From Thalassovita autumnalis (GTDB lineage: Bacteria; Pseudomonadota; Alphaproteobacteria; Rhodobacterales; Rhodobacteraceae): a DNA stretch of 64,000 bases. A model generated the notes under the pieces. The model did not search any database and was not told where the DNA came from. It was given only the letters and a program-made list of their open reading frames with translations. The stretch lies in contig NZ_CYSB01000040.1 in the NCBI RefSeq assembly GCF_001458255.1, positions 124,001 to 188,000 on the forward strand, read 5' to 3'. Both the position numbers and the translations under genes were made by a program. Positions 54,388-62,919 of this stretch are shown in pieces. Position 1 is the stretch's first letter. Each line of letters opens with the position of its first letter.

Positions 54388-55515
54388 TTACTCAGCAGCG
54401 TCTTGCGCCGCCTCTTCTTCAATCGCGGCGGCGCGTTTTTCCACCTCTTCCACGATGTGATCCACCATCTGGTCATTGCTCATCTTATGGCTGGCTTTAC
54501 CGGCCAGATAGACCATGCCGCTGCCAGCCCCGCCGCCGGTAAACCCGACATCGGTCATCAACGCTTCGCCCGGGCCATTCACCACACAGCCGATGATGCT
54601 AAGGCTCATCGGGGTTTTCACATGCTCCAGACGGCGTTCCAGCGTTTCCACGGTTTTGATCACATCAAACCCCTGACGCGCACAGCTGGGGCAGGAAATG
54701 ATGTTCACGCCGCGATGCCGCAGGCCTAGGGATTTGAGGATTTCAAAGCCCATTTTCACCTCTTCCACCGGGTCGGCGGACAGGCTGACACGCATGGTAT
54801 CGCCAATGCCCATCCACAGAAGTTGGCCCAGACCAATGGCGGATTTCACCGTGCCGGACATCAGCCCGCCCGCCTCGGTAATCCCCAGATGGATCGGCGC
54901 ATCGGTGGCATCGGCCAGCTGCTGATAGGCCGCAGCGGACATGAAAACATCCGAGGCTTTGACCGAGATCTTAAACTCGTGAAAGTCATTGTCCTGCAGG
55001 ATCTTGATGTGATCCAGGCCGCTTTCGACCATCGCATCCGGACAGGGTTCACCGTATTTTTCCAGCAGGTGTTTTTCCAAAGACCCGGCGTTCACACCGA
55101 TCCGCATAGAACAATTGTTGTCCCGTGCGGCCTGAATGACCTCTTTGACTTTCTTTTCACTGCCGATGTTGCCCGGGTTGATCCGCAGGCAGGCAGCACC
55201 GGCCTCAGCAGCCTCAATGCCGCGTTTGTAGTGGAAATGGATGTCCGCCACGATTGGCACCGGACTTTCCTTCACGATCTCTTTCAACGCTTTGGAGCTG
55301 TCCACATCCGGCACAGAGACGCGCACAATGTCGGCCCCTGCATCCGCGGCCCGCAACACCTGTTCAATCGTTGCCTTGGCGTCCGAGGTGATCGTGTTGG
55401 TCATCGTCTGCACAGAGATCGGCGCACCGCCCCCCACAGGCACGTTGCCCACATGGATCTGGCGGCTTTCGCGGCGATAGATGTTGCGCCAAGGGCGGAC
55501 GTGGTTCAGCGACAT
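54388..55515 (-). CDS. ispG: (E)-4-hydroxy-3-methylbut-2-enyl-diphosphate synthase
   Basis: IspG (GcpE), a [4Fe-4S] enzyme of the methylerythritol phosphate isoprenoid pathway. 375 aa: N-terminal TIM barrel ([49 protein letters not shown]). Cluster cysteines are in [11 protein letters not shown] and [12 protein letters not shown]. Length matches the family. It follows the RodZ-like gene by ~120 bases on the same strand, an order I recall in Rhodobacteraceae. ErpA in this window is a plausible cluster donor. Confidence 0.97.
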   Translation of the reverse strand: MSLNHVRPWRNIYRRESRQIHVGNVPVGGGAPISVQTMTNTITSDAKATIEQVLRAADAGADIVRVSVPDVDSSKALKEIVKESPVPIVADIHFHYKRGIEAAEAGAACLRINPGNIGSEKKVKEVIQAARDNNCSMRIGVNAGSLEKHLLEKYGEPCPDAMVESGLDHIKILQDNDFHEFKISVKASDVFMSAAAYQQLADATDAPIHLGITEAGGLMSGTVKSAIGLGQLLWMGIGDTMRVSLSADPVEEVKMGFEILKSLGLRHRGVNIISCPSCARQGFDVIKTVETLERRLEHVKTPMSLSIIGCVVNGPGEALMTDVGFTGGGAGSGMVYLAGKASHKMSNDQMVDHIVEEVEKRAAAIEEEAAQDAAE

Positions 55516-55636
55516 GGATCGGTTCCCATCGGTGGGCTAAGGCTTTGGCCCTTACATAGTGCGAGAACGGCGCTGCTGCAATTGCCTCAGCGCCGCATAT
55601 CGATGTGCATATTTAGGTAGGTGGCCTTCGCCTGCC

Positions 55637-56821
55637 CTAGCGCTGCAGTTCCGCAACGGTGCTGGCCAGCTCCTGATGATCTTCGAGCGCGGCAACGGTG
55701 TATTTGGCGGTCAGGTTATCAACCGACAGCGCCAGTTTTGCGGTCACGACACCACGCGGACCGGCAGGACCGTAGTGTTCGCCATTGACGGTAAAGTAAA
55801 TCGCACCGCTTTCGCCCACCCGTAGGGTCGGCGCCTCTTCGGTTTGCGGCACCTTCCAGGTGTCACCCGGTTCCATAATGCCTTCGAAGATGACCGAGCC
55901 ATCGGCAGCACGGACCCGCACCCAAGCGGGACGTACTGCCACCATCTCCACACCGGGTGCAGCGGCTTCGACAACCTGCGGCACGCTGGGGGCTGGCGGT
56001 TCAGGATCTGCAGACATGGCCGCAAAATCGATCTGCGGCTCCTCTGGCTTAAAGCTGCCTACCATCGTGGGGTCCAGCGTCGAAATCGGTGCATCCCGCG
56101 CCACCAGCACAGGCACATCCAGGGCCTGCGGACGGTAAAGGCGGTCCAGCGCATCTGCCGGAGGTGTGAAGACACCTGCAACAGCAACATCCCCCTGCGC
56201 CGCCTCAGACGGCAGGCTTGGCGCAACCGGATCCAGTTCCGCCAGAACATTCGGGCTCTGCTCCACCGGGGCGAATTGCACCCGCTGGATTTCATTCAAA
56301 ACCGACCAGCCGCCATAGCCAATCGCCGCGATCAATCCCAGCAGCACCAGGGACGATCCAATCGCGCCAGGTTCGATGTTGGCAAAAAAGCCGTCTTTGG
56401 CCGGGGCGAACGGGGTTGTCGACGATGCAAACGGATCATTGGCGCCAAGGCTGGGGCTGGCGATCACTTCTTTGCGGCGCAGGCCGGAGGCCGCTTCGGA
56501 CATGCCGTGGGCGGTGGTGAAGCCGCTTTCCGCACAAAAGGTTGCAAAAGCCTCTTCCGGGTCAAGCCCCAGATAGCGGGCGTAGGATCGCACGTAGCCC
56601 GCGATGAAACCGGGCGTATCAAAGGCAGAAGGATCACAGTTTTCGATGGCAGCCACATAGGCCGCTTTGATGCGCAATTCCCGTTGAACATCCAGCAGCG
56701 ACTTGCCCATGGTGGCGCGCTCCCCGCGCATCATATCGCCGAGCCGCTGCTCAAAGTCGTCAAAGCCCATAGGCTTCACGACATCGTCTTCCGAAATTTT
56801 CGGTGCTTTACGCCTTATCAT
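55637..56821 (-). CDS. RodZ-like helix-turn-helix protein (DUF4115)
   Basis: 394-aa membrane protein with an N-terminal cytoplasmic HTH_25 domain (LGDMMRGERATMGKSLLDVQRELRIKAAYVAAIE... with SFIAGYVRSYARYLGLDP-like recognition segment). One membrane helix follows (GSSLVLLGLIAAIGYGGWSVL), then a Pro/Ala-rich linker and a C-terminal DUF4115 domain (AWVRVRAADGSVIFEGIMEPGDTWKVP). RodZ links MreB to the wall in rod-shaped cells. ATG 56821 has AGGG upstream; a GTG at 56827 is less likely. Confidence 0.9.
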   Translation of the reverse strand: MIRRKAPKISEDDVVKPMGFDDFEQRLGDMMRGERATMGKSLLDVQRELRIKAAYVAAIENCDPSAFDTPGFIAGYVRSYARYLGLDPEEAFATFCAESGFTTAHGMSEAASGLRRKEVIASPSLGANDPFASSTTPFAPAKDGFFANIEPGAIGSSLVLLGLIAAIGYGGWSVLNEIQRVQFAPVEQSPNVLAELDPVAPSLPSEAAQGDVAVAGVFTPPADALDRLYRPQALDVPVLVARDAPISTLDPTMVGSFKPEEPQIDFAAMSADPEPPAPSVPQVVEAAAPGVEMVAVRPAWVRVRAADGSVIFEGIMEPGDTWKVPQTEEAPTLRVGESGAIYFTVNGEHYGPAGPRGVVTAKLALSVDNLTAKYTVAALEDHQELASTVAELQR

Positions 56822-56928
56822 CCCCACTGCCCTATCAGCGATTCGCCCTCAGAACCGTCACGATTCGAACGTGACCTTTGTTTCGCTCAGCGTAGCATAT
56901 GGCAAGGTTTTTTACACCAGATATGGTT

Positions 56929-58152
56929 TTAGGCACTCATATCGGCACGATTCAGCGCACAATGCGACCATAGCTCGTCCAGAGCCTTGACCAGCTTGTC
57001 CATTTCCTCAGGCCCATGCACCGGCGATGGGGTGAAGCGCAAACGTTCCGTGCCGCGTGGCACAGTCGGGAAATTGATCGGCTGGACATAGATGCCGAAG
57101 CCTTCCAGCAGCATGTCACTCATCAGTTTGGTGTGCACAGGATTGCCGACAATCACCGGCACGATATGGCTGCCATGATCGATAATCGGCAGGCCCAGAC
57201 CCTTGAGCCGCAGCTTTAGGATTTTGGCCTGGGTCTGGTGCTGTTCACGCAGTTCCTGATCTTGCTTCAGATGCGCAACTGAGGCCGCAGCACCCGCCGC
57301 AACAGCCGGCGGCAGTGAGGTGGTGAAGATGAAGCCCGGCGCGTAGGAGCGAATCGCGTCACACATTTTCGCCGACGCCGCAATGTAGCCGCCCATCACG
57401 CCATAAGCTTTGGCCAGGGTGCCATTGATGATGTCGATCCGGTGGGCAAGGTTGTCACGCTCGGTAACGCCGCCACCACGCGGGCCGTACATGCCAACAG
57501 CATGGACCTCATCAATATAGGTCAGCGCGCCAAACTCATCCGCCAGATCGCAGATCTCTTCAATCGGACCAAAATCGCCGTCCATCGAATAAACGGACTC
57601 AAAAGCAATCAGTTTGGGGGCCGCAGGATCATCCGCCGCCAGCAGTTCACGCAGATGGGCCGCATCATTGTGGCGGAAAATACGCTTGGCCCCGCCATTG
57701 CGGCGCACCCCTTCGATCATCGAGGCGTGGTTCAGCTCATCCGAGTAGATGATCAACCCGGGGAACAGTTTGGGCAGCGTCGACAGTGTCGCGTCATTGG
57801 CGATATAGGCTGAGGTGAACAGCAGCGCCGCCTCTTTGCGGTGCAGATCCGCCAGTTCCGCCTCCAGCCGTTTGTGATAAACCGTAGTGCCGGAAATGTT
57901 GCGTGTCCCACCAGAACCTGCGCCAGTGGCATCCACGGCCTCATGCATCGCGGCCAGAACCACGGGATGCTGGCCCATGCCAAGGTAATCATTACCGCAC
58001 CACACGGTGATCGGCTGCTTGTCGCCATCAGGACGGGTCCACATGGCATGGGGGAAATTCCCCTTCTCCCGCTCGATATCAATGAAGGTACGGTAACGCC
58101 CTTCTTCGTGCAGCTTGTTCAGCGCGTCATCGAGTTTGGCAGTATAATCCAC
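56929..58152 (-). CDS. hemA: 5-aminolevulinate synthase
   Basis: PLP enzyme that condenses succinyl-CoA and glycine, the first step of C4-type heme synthesis. 407 aa, equal to R. sphaeroides HemA. Motifs: [61 protein letters not shown], and the Schiff-base Lys in [14 protein letters not shown]. Start is GTG 58152 ([11 protein letters not shown]) with AAGGA upstream; a TTG-initiated longer frame to 58203 does not match the family. Its upstream region holds an FNR-type box and a palindrome. Confidence 0.96.
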   Translation of the reverse strand: MDYTAKLDDALNKLHEEGRYRTFIDIEREKGNFPHAMWTRPDGDKQPITVWCGNDYLGMGQHPVVLAAMHEAVDATGAGSGGTRNISGTTVYHKRLEAELADLHRKEAALLFTSAYIANDATLSTLPKLFPGLIIYSDELNHASMIEGVRRNGGAKRIFRHNDAAHLRELLAADDPAAPKLIAFESVYSMDGDFGPIEEICDLADEFGALTYIDEVHAVGMYGPRGGGVTERDNLAHRIDIINGTLAKAYGVMGGYIAASAKMCDAIRSYAPGFIFTTSLPPAVAAGAAASVAHLKQDQELREQHQTQAKILKLRLKGLGLPIIDHGSHIVPVIVGNPVHTKLMSDMLLEGFGIYVQPINFPTVPRGTERLRFTPSPVHGPEEMDKLVKALDELWSHCALNRADMSA

Positions 58153-58238
58153 TTGGCTCGTCCTTATTCTGGCTCGGCGGTTCGTCTGATGGGCGATTTT
58201 CAACCGTTACATCCCATCACGTAACATATTCACATTTT

Positions 58239-58255
58239 GTAGTATCATATACTAC
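58239..58255. promoter_or_regulatory. 17-bp perfect palindrome downstream of the hemA promoter
   Basis: GTAGTAT-CAT-ATACTAC: 7-bp arms, 3-base centre. Given the -10 at 58274-58279 it would lie about +13 to +29 of the hemA transcript, a place where a repressor blocks transcription. Regulator not identified. Confidence 0.6.
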
Positions 58256-58273
58256 GACGGCAATCTGCAAAAA

Positions 58274-58279
58274 AGATTA
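58274..58279 (-). promoter_or_regulatory. predicted hemA -10 box
   Basis: TAATCT on the minus strand, 22 bases from the FNR box, so its predicted +1 is near 58267. Confidence 0.6.
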
Positions 58280-58301
58280 CAAATTGACGCTCCTTTTCGC
58301 T

Positions 58302-58315
58302 TTGACTTGCATCAA
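58302..58315 (-). promoter_or_regulatory. FnrL/FNR-type box upstream of hemA
   Basis: TTGAT-GCAA-GTCAA on the hemA strand, one mismatch from TTGAT-N4-ATCAA. Centred at -41.5 relative to the predicted start, the class II activator position. FnrL control of hemA is known in Rhodobacter. Confidence 0.75.
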
Positions 58316-58411
58316 GCGTACCGGTGGACAACCCCAAAAGCGCTGTTACTTTGCGCCGCAGAGGAAGTGGCAGGCGATTTTCGCGCCCCCTTCAACAAAA
58401 AGGAGAAGCCA

Positions 58412-59800
58412 ATGGCGCTGGAACCCGTATTGTCCCAGATTGATGAGGACATCAGCACCGCAACCGAACGTCTGATGGATCTATTGCGAATCCCTTCGAT
58501 TTCGACCGACCCTGCTTATAAAGCCGACTGCGACAGCGCAGCGGACTGGCTGGTGGCAGACCTGAAATCCATGGGCGTCGACGCCGCCAAACGTGAAACC
58601 CCGGGCCATCCGATGGTTGTGGGCCACATCAACGACGCCCCCGCAGGCGCGCCGCATGTGCTGTTTTACGGCCACTATGATGTGCAGCCGGTGGATCCGC
58701 TGGATCTGTGGGACAACCCGCCGTTTGAGCCGCAGCTCGAAGAGACCGAACATGGCACGGTGATCCGCGGCCGCGGTTCCTCCGATGACAAGGGTCAGCT
58801 TATGACCTTTGTTGAGGCCTGCCGCGCCTGGAAGGCCGTACATGGCACACTGCCCTGCCGCATCACCTTCTTCTTCGAAGGCGAAGAAGAATCAGGCTCG
58901 CCCTCGCTGATCCCGTTCCTTGAGGCCCACCGCGAAGAACTGCAGGCCGATCTGGCGCTGGTCTGTGACACCTCAATGGTGTCGCGCGGCGTGCCGTCGA
59001 TTGCCTCGCAGCTGCGCGGCATGCTGAAGGATGAGTTCACCCTGACCGGCCCGCGCATTGATCTACACTCGGGTCACTACGGCGGCCCTGGCCTGAACCC
59101 GCTGCGCGAGATGTCGCGGATTGTCGACAGTTTCTACAACGATGAAACCGGTGCTGTTGCCGTTGAAGGGTTCTACGAAGGTGTGCATGAAGTGCCCGCA
59201 GACCAGCTGCGTCAGTGGGAAAACTGCGGCTTTGATGAGGCGGAGTATCTGAACTCCGTCGGCTACACCAAAGCCCATGGCGAAAAAGGCTATTCGACAC
59301 TGGAGCAGCAATGGGCCCGCCCAACGCTGGAGGTGAACGGCCTCTGGGGTGGCTACAACGGTGTTGGTTCCAAAACCGTACTGCCGTCGAAGGCACATTG
59401 TAAAATCACCTGCCGTCTGGTCGGCGATATGGACCCTGACAAGCTGCGCGACAAGATCCGCAAACACGTTGAGGACCGCCTGTCGACCGATATCAGCGTC
59501 GAATGGGACAACGACCTGGAAGGCTCGCCCGCCTCAGTGATGAACCTAGACCGCCCCGAGTTCGAAGCCGCCCGTGGCGCGCTGTCGGACGAATGGAACC
59601 GCGAGGCCGTGTTCACCGGCATGGGCGGCTCGATCCCGGTGGTTGGATACTTCAACACCATCCTGGGCCTTGATTCGATGCTGGTGGGCTATGCCAATGA
59701 CGATGATGCCATCCACTCGCCGAATGAGAAATACGACCTGAAGAGTTTCCACAAGGGCATCCGCAGCTGGGCGCGGATCATGGATGCGATCGCCAAGTAA
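58412..59800 (+). CDS. M20-family dipeptidase
   Basis: 462-aa cytoplasmic zinc peptidase (M20/M25/M40). Metal and catalytic motifs: FYGHYDVQPVDP (His, Asp), GRGSSDDKGQL (bridging Asp), FFFEGEEESGSPSL (catalytic Glu and metal Glu). The lid domain holds LHSGHYGG and NRE. ATG 58412 has AAAGGAGA upstream; the extension to 58307 would overlap the hemA control region and is unlikely. Divergent from hemA. The 3' end is followed by the composite repeat. Carnosine-type dipeptides are possible substrates. Confidence 0.93.
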   Translation: MALEPVLSQIDEDISTATERLMDLLRIPSISTDPAYKADCDSAADWLVADLKSMGVDAAKRETPGHPMVVGHINDAPAGAPHVLFYGHYDVQPVDPLDLWDNPPFEPQLEETEHGTVIRGRGSSDDKGQLMTFVEACRAWKAVHGTLPCRITFFFEGEEESGSPSLIPFLEAHREELQADLALVCDTSMVSRGVPSIASQLRGMLKDEFTLTGPRIDLHSGHYGGPGLNPLREMSRIVDSFYNDETGAVAVEGFYEGVHEVPADQLRQWENCGFDEAEYLNSVGYTKAHGEKGYSTLEQQWARPTLEVNGLWGGYNGVGSKTVLPSKAHCKITCRLVGDMDPDKLRDKIRKHVEDRLSTDISVEWDNDLEGSPASVMNLDRPEFEAARGALSDEWNREAVFTGMGGSIPVVGYFNTILGLDSMLVGYANDDDAIHSPNEKYDLKSFHKGIRSWARIMDAIAK

Positions 59801-59827
59801 ACCTGGCAGAACTGAACGAATATGGAG

Positions 59828-59844
59828 GGGGGGCGTTGCCCCCC
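59828..59844 (+). terminator. G-rich hairpin in the composite 3'-end repeat
   Basis: GGGGGGC-GTT-GCCCCCC, 28 bases after the M20 stop, followed by TTCTTG. It mirrors the hairpin at 3192-3206 next to copy 1 of the palindrome. Confidence 0.5.
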
Positions 59845-59872
59845 TTCTTGCTTTCAGCAATTCATCCCCCCA

Positions 59873-59921
59873 GAGTATTTTTGAAACGATGAAAGCGCCT
59901 TTCAACGATCCCCAAATACTC
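59873..59921 (+). repeat. 49-bp imperfect palindromic 3'-end repeat, copy 6
   Basis: Inverse orientation of copy 1: GAGTATTTTTGAAACGATGAAAGCGCCTTTCAACGATCCCC...AATACTC. Located between the M20 gene and the dehalogenase-like gene. It contains an ATG that opens a 16-codon in-frame extension (MKAPF...) of the next gene, an artefact of the repeat. Confidence 0.85.
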
Positions 59922-59936
59922 ACAAAGGAACAGCTG

Positions 59937-60788
59937 ATGCAAAGCGGAACACAGCAGGTGAACGGAGTTGATATCACCTATGATCTGCGCGGCAGCGGGC
60001 CGGGCTTGTTGCTGCTGCATGGCTTCCCACAGACCCGCGCCATGTGGGGCCCGATCGCCGATGCTTTGGCCGCGCGGTTCACAGTGGTGACGCCGGATTT
60101 GCGCGGCTATGGCGCCTCAGGCAAGCCGCAGGAGGTTGCAGATTACAGCTTTCGCCAAATGGCGCTGGATCAGGTTGATCTGATGGCGCATTTGGGCTTT
60201 GCGCGGTTTCATCTGGTGGGCCATGACCGCGGCGGGCGCACCGCGCATCGCATGGCGCTGGACAACGCAGCGGCGGTGCAGAGCCTGACGATGATGGACA
60301 TTGTGCCAACGCATCTGTTGCTCAGCGATCTTAACCGCCATGTGGCCAAGGCCTATTATCACTGGTTCTTTCTGGCCCAACCTTCGCCACTGCCGGAAAC
60401 CATGATTTCCGCCGACCCGGAGGCCTATTTCATGTCCTGTCTGCAGGGTTGGGGCGCGGCGGATCCTGATGGATTTGACGCGGGCCAGATGGCCGCCTAT
60501 CGCGCAGCCTGGGCGGATCCGGAGGTGGTGCGCGGCATGTGCAACGATTACCGTGCCGCCCTAGAGGTGGATTTTGATCTGGACGCAGCGGATCTGGACC
60601 GGCAGGTCCATTGCCCGACGCTGGTGCTCTACGGGGCGGATGGGGCGATGGCAAAGGCCTACGATGTGCCCGCAACCTGGCAGGCGCGCTGCAGCGATCT
60701 ACGAGCCGAAGCGGTGCCCGGTGGTCATTTCTTCCCCGACACCCATCCGGAGGAGACGCTGGCGGCGCTCAACCGCTTTTTGCCATAG
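59937..60788 (+). CDS. alpha/beta hydrolase resembling fluoroacetate dehalogenase
   Basis: 283-aa alpha/beta hydrolase. All key residues of the R. palustris RPA1163 fluoroacetate dehalogenase are present: nucleophile D97 in VGHDRGGRTAH, carboxylate-binding R98 and R101, triad acid D121 (MMDIVPT), H264 (PGGHFFPD), and the fluoride pocket H142-W143 (YYHWFFLAQ) and Y205 (MCNDYRAAL). RPA1163 numbering is shifted by 13-16. Predicted reaction: haloacetate to glycolate. Start 59937 has AAAGGA; ATG 59889 lies in the repeat and is rejected. No transporter or regulator is adjacent. Confidence 0.87.
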   Translation: MQSGTQQVNGVDITYDLRGSGPGLLLLHGFPQTRAMWGPIADALAARFTVVTPDLRGYGASGKPQEVADYSFRQMALDQVDLMAHLGFARFHLVGHDRGGRTAHRMALDNAAAVQSLTMMDIVPTHLLLSDLNRHVAKAYYHWFFLAQPSPLPETMISADPEAYFMSCLQGWGAADPDGFDAGQMAAYRAAWADPEVVRGMCNDYRAALEVDFDLDAADLDRQVHCPTLVLYGADGAMAKAYDVPATWQARCSDLRAEAVPGGHFFPDTHPEETLAALNRFLP

Positions 60789-60790
60789 CT

Positions 60791-61666
60791 TCAGAAGATC
60801 CCGGAAAACCGCTCAGGCAGATGAAACTGCAGCTGATAATCCGGCCGGGCAAAGTTGTAAAAACCGGTGTCGCCGCGCGGCCCGAAACTGCGCTGCATCT
60901 TGCGACGGTAGGGCCGCATGTCAAAACCTTCGACCATTTCGAGATCAGCAAAGCCCTCAAAGGTGGCGCGATCTTCGCCGCGGGCCTCAGCAAACCAATG
61001 GCGGCCAATTGAGATTTCCTTGATGTCATCGCCAATTTCACCGGTGACGGCGTTGCGGCGATCCATGGCGGCGACATATTCCGGGAAATCGCAGAACTTC
61101 AGGTGCATCAGGTACAGGCAATCTGGCGTGAACAGCTTGCCGTATTGGGTGAAATGGCCACCACGGGCGATCTTAGTCCCGGCGGAAATCACGCAAGGTT
61201 TGGAGTAATGCGGCGCCAGTCGCACGTGGCGGCGCGGGCCCAGGATTGTGTCTGTGATCGCCTCAGGCTCGACATCAATACGGTGGATCACCTCCAGCCC
61301 CAGCGGCGTCAGCACCCGGCGGATCGGCTGCTCTTCCAGATATTCCAGCAGCGTTTTACCTTCTTCGGGGTCGATGACCACCAGCTCATCCACGTCGCCA
61401 ACGATCACATGATTGTAGTAGCTGCGCAGCCCCATCACGAGGTTGTTCAAAAGCCGCCAGCGCTTCATATCAAAGTTCTTATGCGGATCGCCGGGAATGC
61501 CGATAATATTGCAGCCCTCGGCCAGTTCCTCCACCCCCCGGCCACGGCCATGGTTCACGATGTAGAGGTTTTCGCGCCCGAAGATCGGACCATAGTGGCG
61601 CAGCCAGGCCTTGAGGAAGAAATGATCATCCCGCACCATGGTGACGATGGCTGCTGTCGACTGCAT
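60791..61666 (-). CDS. glycosyltransferase family 2 (GT92-like) protein
   Basis: 291-aa cytoplasmic or membrane-associated glycosyltransferase: AAIVTMVRDDHFFLKAWLRHYGPIFG, LYIVNHGRGRGVEEL, the DxD metal motif in HVIVGDVDELVVIDPEEG, and later KFCDFPEY. It begins ATG 61666 and ends three bases after the convergent dehalogenase stop. Divergent from the sulfotransferase-like gene at 61816, suggesting a shared polysaccharide-decoration role. Acceptor unknown. Confidence 0.83.
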   Translation of the reverse strand: MQSTAAIVTMVRDDHFFLKAWLRHYGPIFGRENLYIVNHGRGRGVEELAEGCNIIGIPGDPHKNFDMKRWRLLNNLVMGLRSYYNHVIVGDVDELVVIDPEEGKTLLEYLEEQPIRRVLTPLGLEVIHRIDVEPEAITDTILGPRRHVRLAPHYSKPCVISAGTKIARGGHFTQYGKLFTPDCLYLMHLKFCDFPEYVAAMDRRNAVTGEIGDDIKEISIGRHWFAEARGEDRATFEGFADLEMVEGFDMRPYRRKMQRSFGPRGDTGFYNFARPDYQLQFHLPERFSGIF

Positions 61667-61815
61667 AGGCCCTACCCGCTTCGGTTTTTGATTTCACCGT
61701 TGTTTCACACGGCGTTAGTCCCCTTTGGTCTAACCCGTTTGAAGCAATTTGAGAATTAAAATATGGTCGCGAAGATGCCGGGGCATTTGACCCGAAACTG
61801 CAAGGAAAGCGATTT

Positions 61816-62586
61816 ATGGTCTCCAAGGAATTTCAGGAAACGGGCTATCACCTCAACCGCCCTCATTCAGTGCCGTTGACCCATTTCCAAGTGTTCGGAG
61901 AACGCGGATCTGCCACCAATCTGGTGCGCAAGATGATCGAGAAAAACCTGCATATCGTGCGCACGGAATCGCTGGGCTGGAAACATGCGGTGCCGCATAT
62001 GGTGGCGATCCCCCGTGATTTCCTGATGATCGGCGTGGTGCGCAACGCTGAGGCCTGGGCGCTGTCGATGCACAAACGTCCCTGGCATCTGGACCCGGCC
62101 CTGCAGGCCAATGATTTCTCAACCTTCATCCGCACCCCCTGGCGCGGCATTGTCGACAGAGAAGCGGATTTCGAAGAGGTGGTGGGCGAAATGAAAGGCC
62201 AAACGCAAGGGCTGGAGCTGCAGTTTGACCGCCACCCGATCACCGGCCGCCCGTTTGAAAACCTGTTCCAAATGCGCTCGGTCAAGATGGCCTGCCTGCT
62301 GGGCATGTTGAACCGGTCCTGCAATATGGCGCTGGTGCGGGCGGAATCGGTGCAGGCGGATCCCGAAGGGTTCGTGCGCTGGCTGGCAGAGGCTGCGGAG
62401 CTGTCGATGCAGCGCGATTTCATCAAAACGGTGAACCGTCGTCTGGGCAATCGCTTCAACCTGTCGGTTCCACGCGAACAACGTGGTGAGACCCCGGGTG
62501 AGATGTCAGAAGAGGACCGCGCCTTCATGCGCAGAGCGTTGGATATGAAACTGGAAACCCACCTTGGGTATCACTACCCGTCCTGA
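61816..62586 (+). CDS. sulfotransferase-like protein
   Basis: 256-aa protein with a P-loop-like PAPS-binding start, FQVFGERGSATNLVRKMIE, of the GERxSGTN class of sulfotransferase-fold enzymes (Ser-Ala here for Ser-Gly), and a second phosphate motif in IPRDFLMIGVVRNAEAWALSMHKRPW (VRN...). AAGGAAAGC precedes the ATG. Divergent from the GT2-like gene. Predicted to transfer a sulfuryl group to glycan or lipid, but this is inference and it could be an inactive relative. Confidence 0.7.
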   Translation: MVSKEFQETGYHLNRPHSVPLTHFQVFGERGSATNLVRKMIEKNLHIVRTESLGWKHAVPHMVAIPRDFLMIGVVRNAEAWALSMHKRPWHLDPALQANDFSTFIRTPWRGIVDREADFEEVVGEMKGQTQGLELQFDRHPITGRPFENLFQMRSVKMACLLGMLNRSCNMALVRAESVQADPEGFVRWLAEAAELSMQRDFIKTVNRRLGNRFNLSVPREQRGETPGEMSEEDRAFMRRALDMKLETHLGYHYPS

Positions 62587-62637
62587 CCAAAGGGACTGAC
62601 CGGGGCGGCGCCAAAAATCCACAGGTCCTAAAACCAC

Positions 62638-62660
62638 AAAAGCACCCCGGAGGGTGCTTT
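62638..62660. terminator. bidirectional terminator after the sulfotransferase gene / tRNA-Asp
   Basis: AAAGCACCC-cgga-GGGTGCTTT hairpin flanked by A and T runs, serving the plus-strand gene and the minus-strand tRNA. Confidence 0.8.
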
Positions 62661-62681
62661 GTTTCTTCCCGAAGGAAGAAG

Positions 62682-62758
62682 TGGCGCGGTTGACGGGGCT
62701 CGAACCCGCGACCCCCGGCGTGACAGGCCGGTACTCTAACCAACTGAGCTACAACCGC
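62682..62758 (-). tRNA. tRNA-Asp (GTC)
   Basis: 77 bases including an encoded CCA. Acceptor GCGGTTG/CAACCGC, D-arm AGCTCAGTTGGTTAGAGT, anticodon stem CCGGCCT-GTC-ACGCCGG-type, T-arm GGGTTCGAGCCCC. Discriminator G. Terminator downstream at 62638-62660. Confidence 0.97.
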
Positions 62759-62919
62759 TCACTGTTCGCTCATCGTCTTGAGCGTGAGGGGTGTTTATGC
62801 TGAGCCACCGGTGGCGTCAAGCGGATCATGTCACAAAAATCACAAAAGTTTCCGCCCCGCGGTGAGCCCCCTTTTTTCATTGAGGATGGCGGCGAAATTT
62901 TCTTTTCACCGCCACCAAA

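Noticed and set aside
58151-58203. TTG-initiated longer hemA
   Set aside because: The GTG at 58152 gives the 407-aa family length and N-terminus and has its own ribosome site.
58238-58257. PpsR/CrtJ site (TGT-N12-ACA) at the hemA palindrome
   Set aside because: The second half does not fall at the 12-base spacing; the repeat is GTAGTAT-N3-ATACTAC.
59889-59936. MKAPF start of the dehalogenase-like gene
   Set aside because: This ATG lies inside the dispersed repeat; AAAGGA and family length support 59937.
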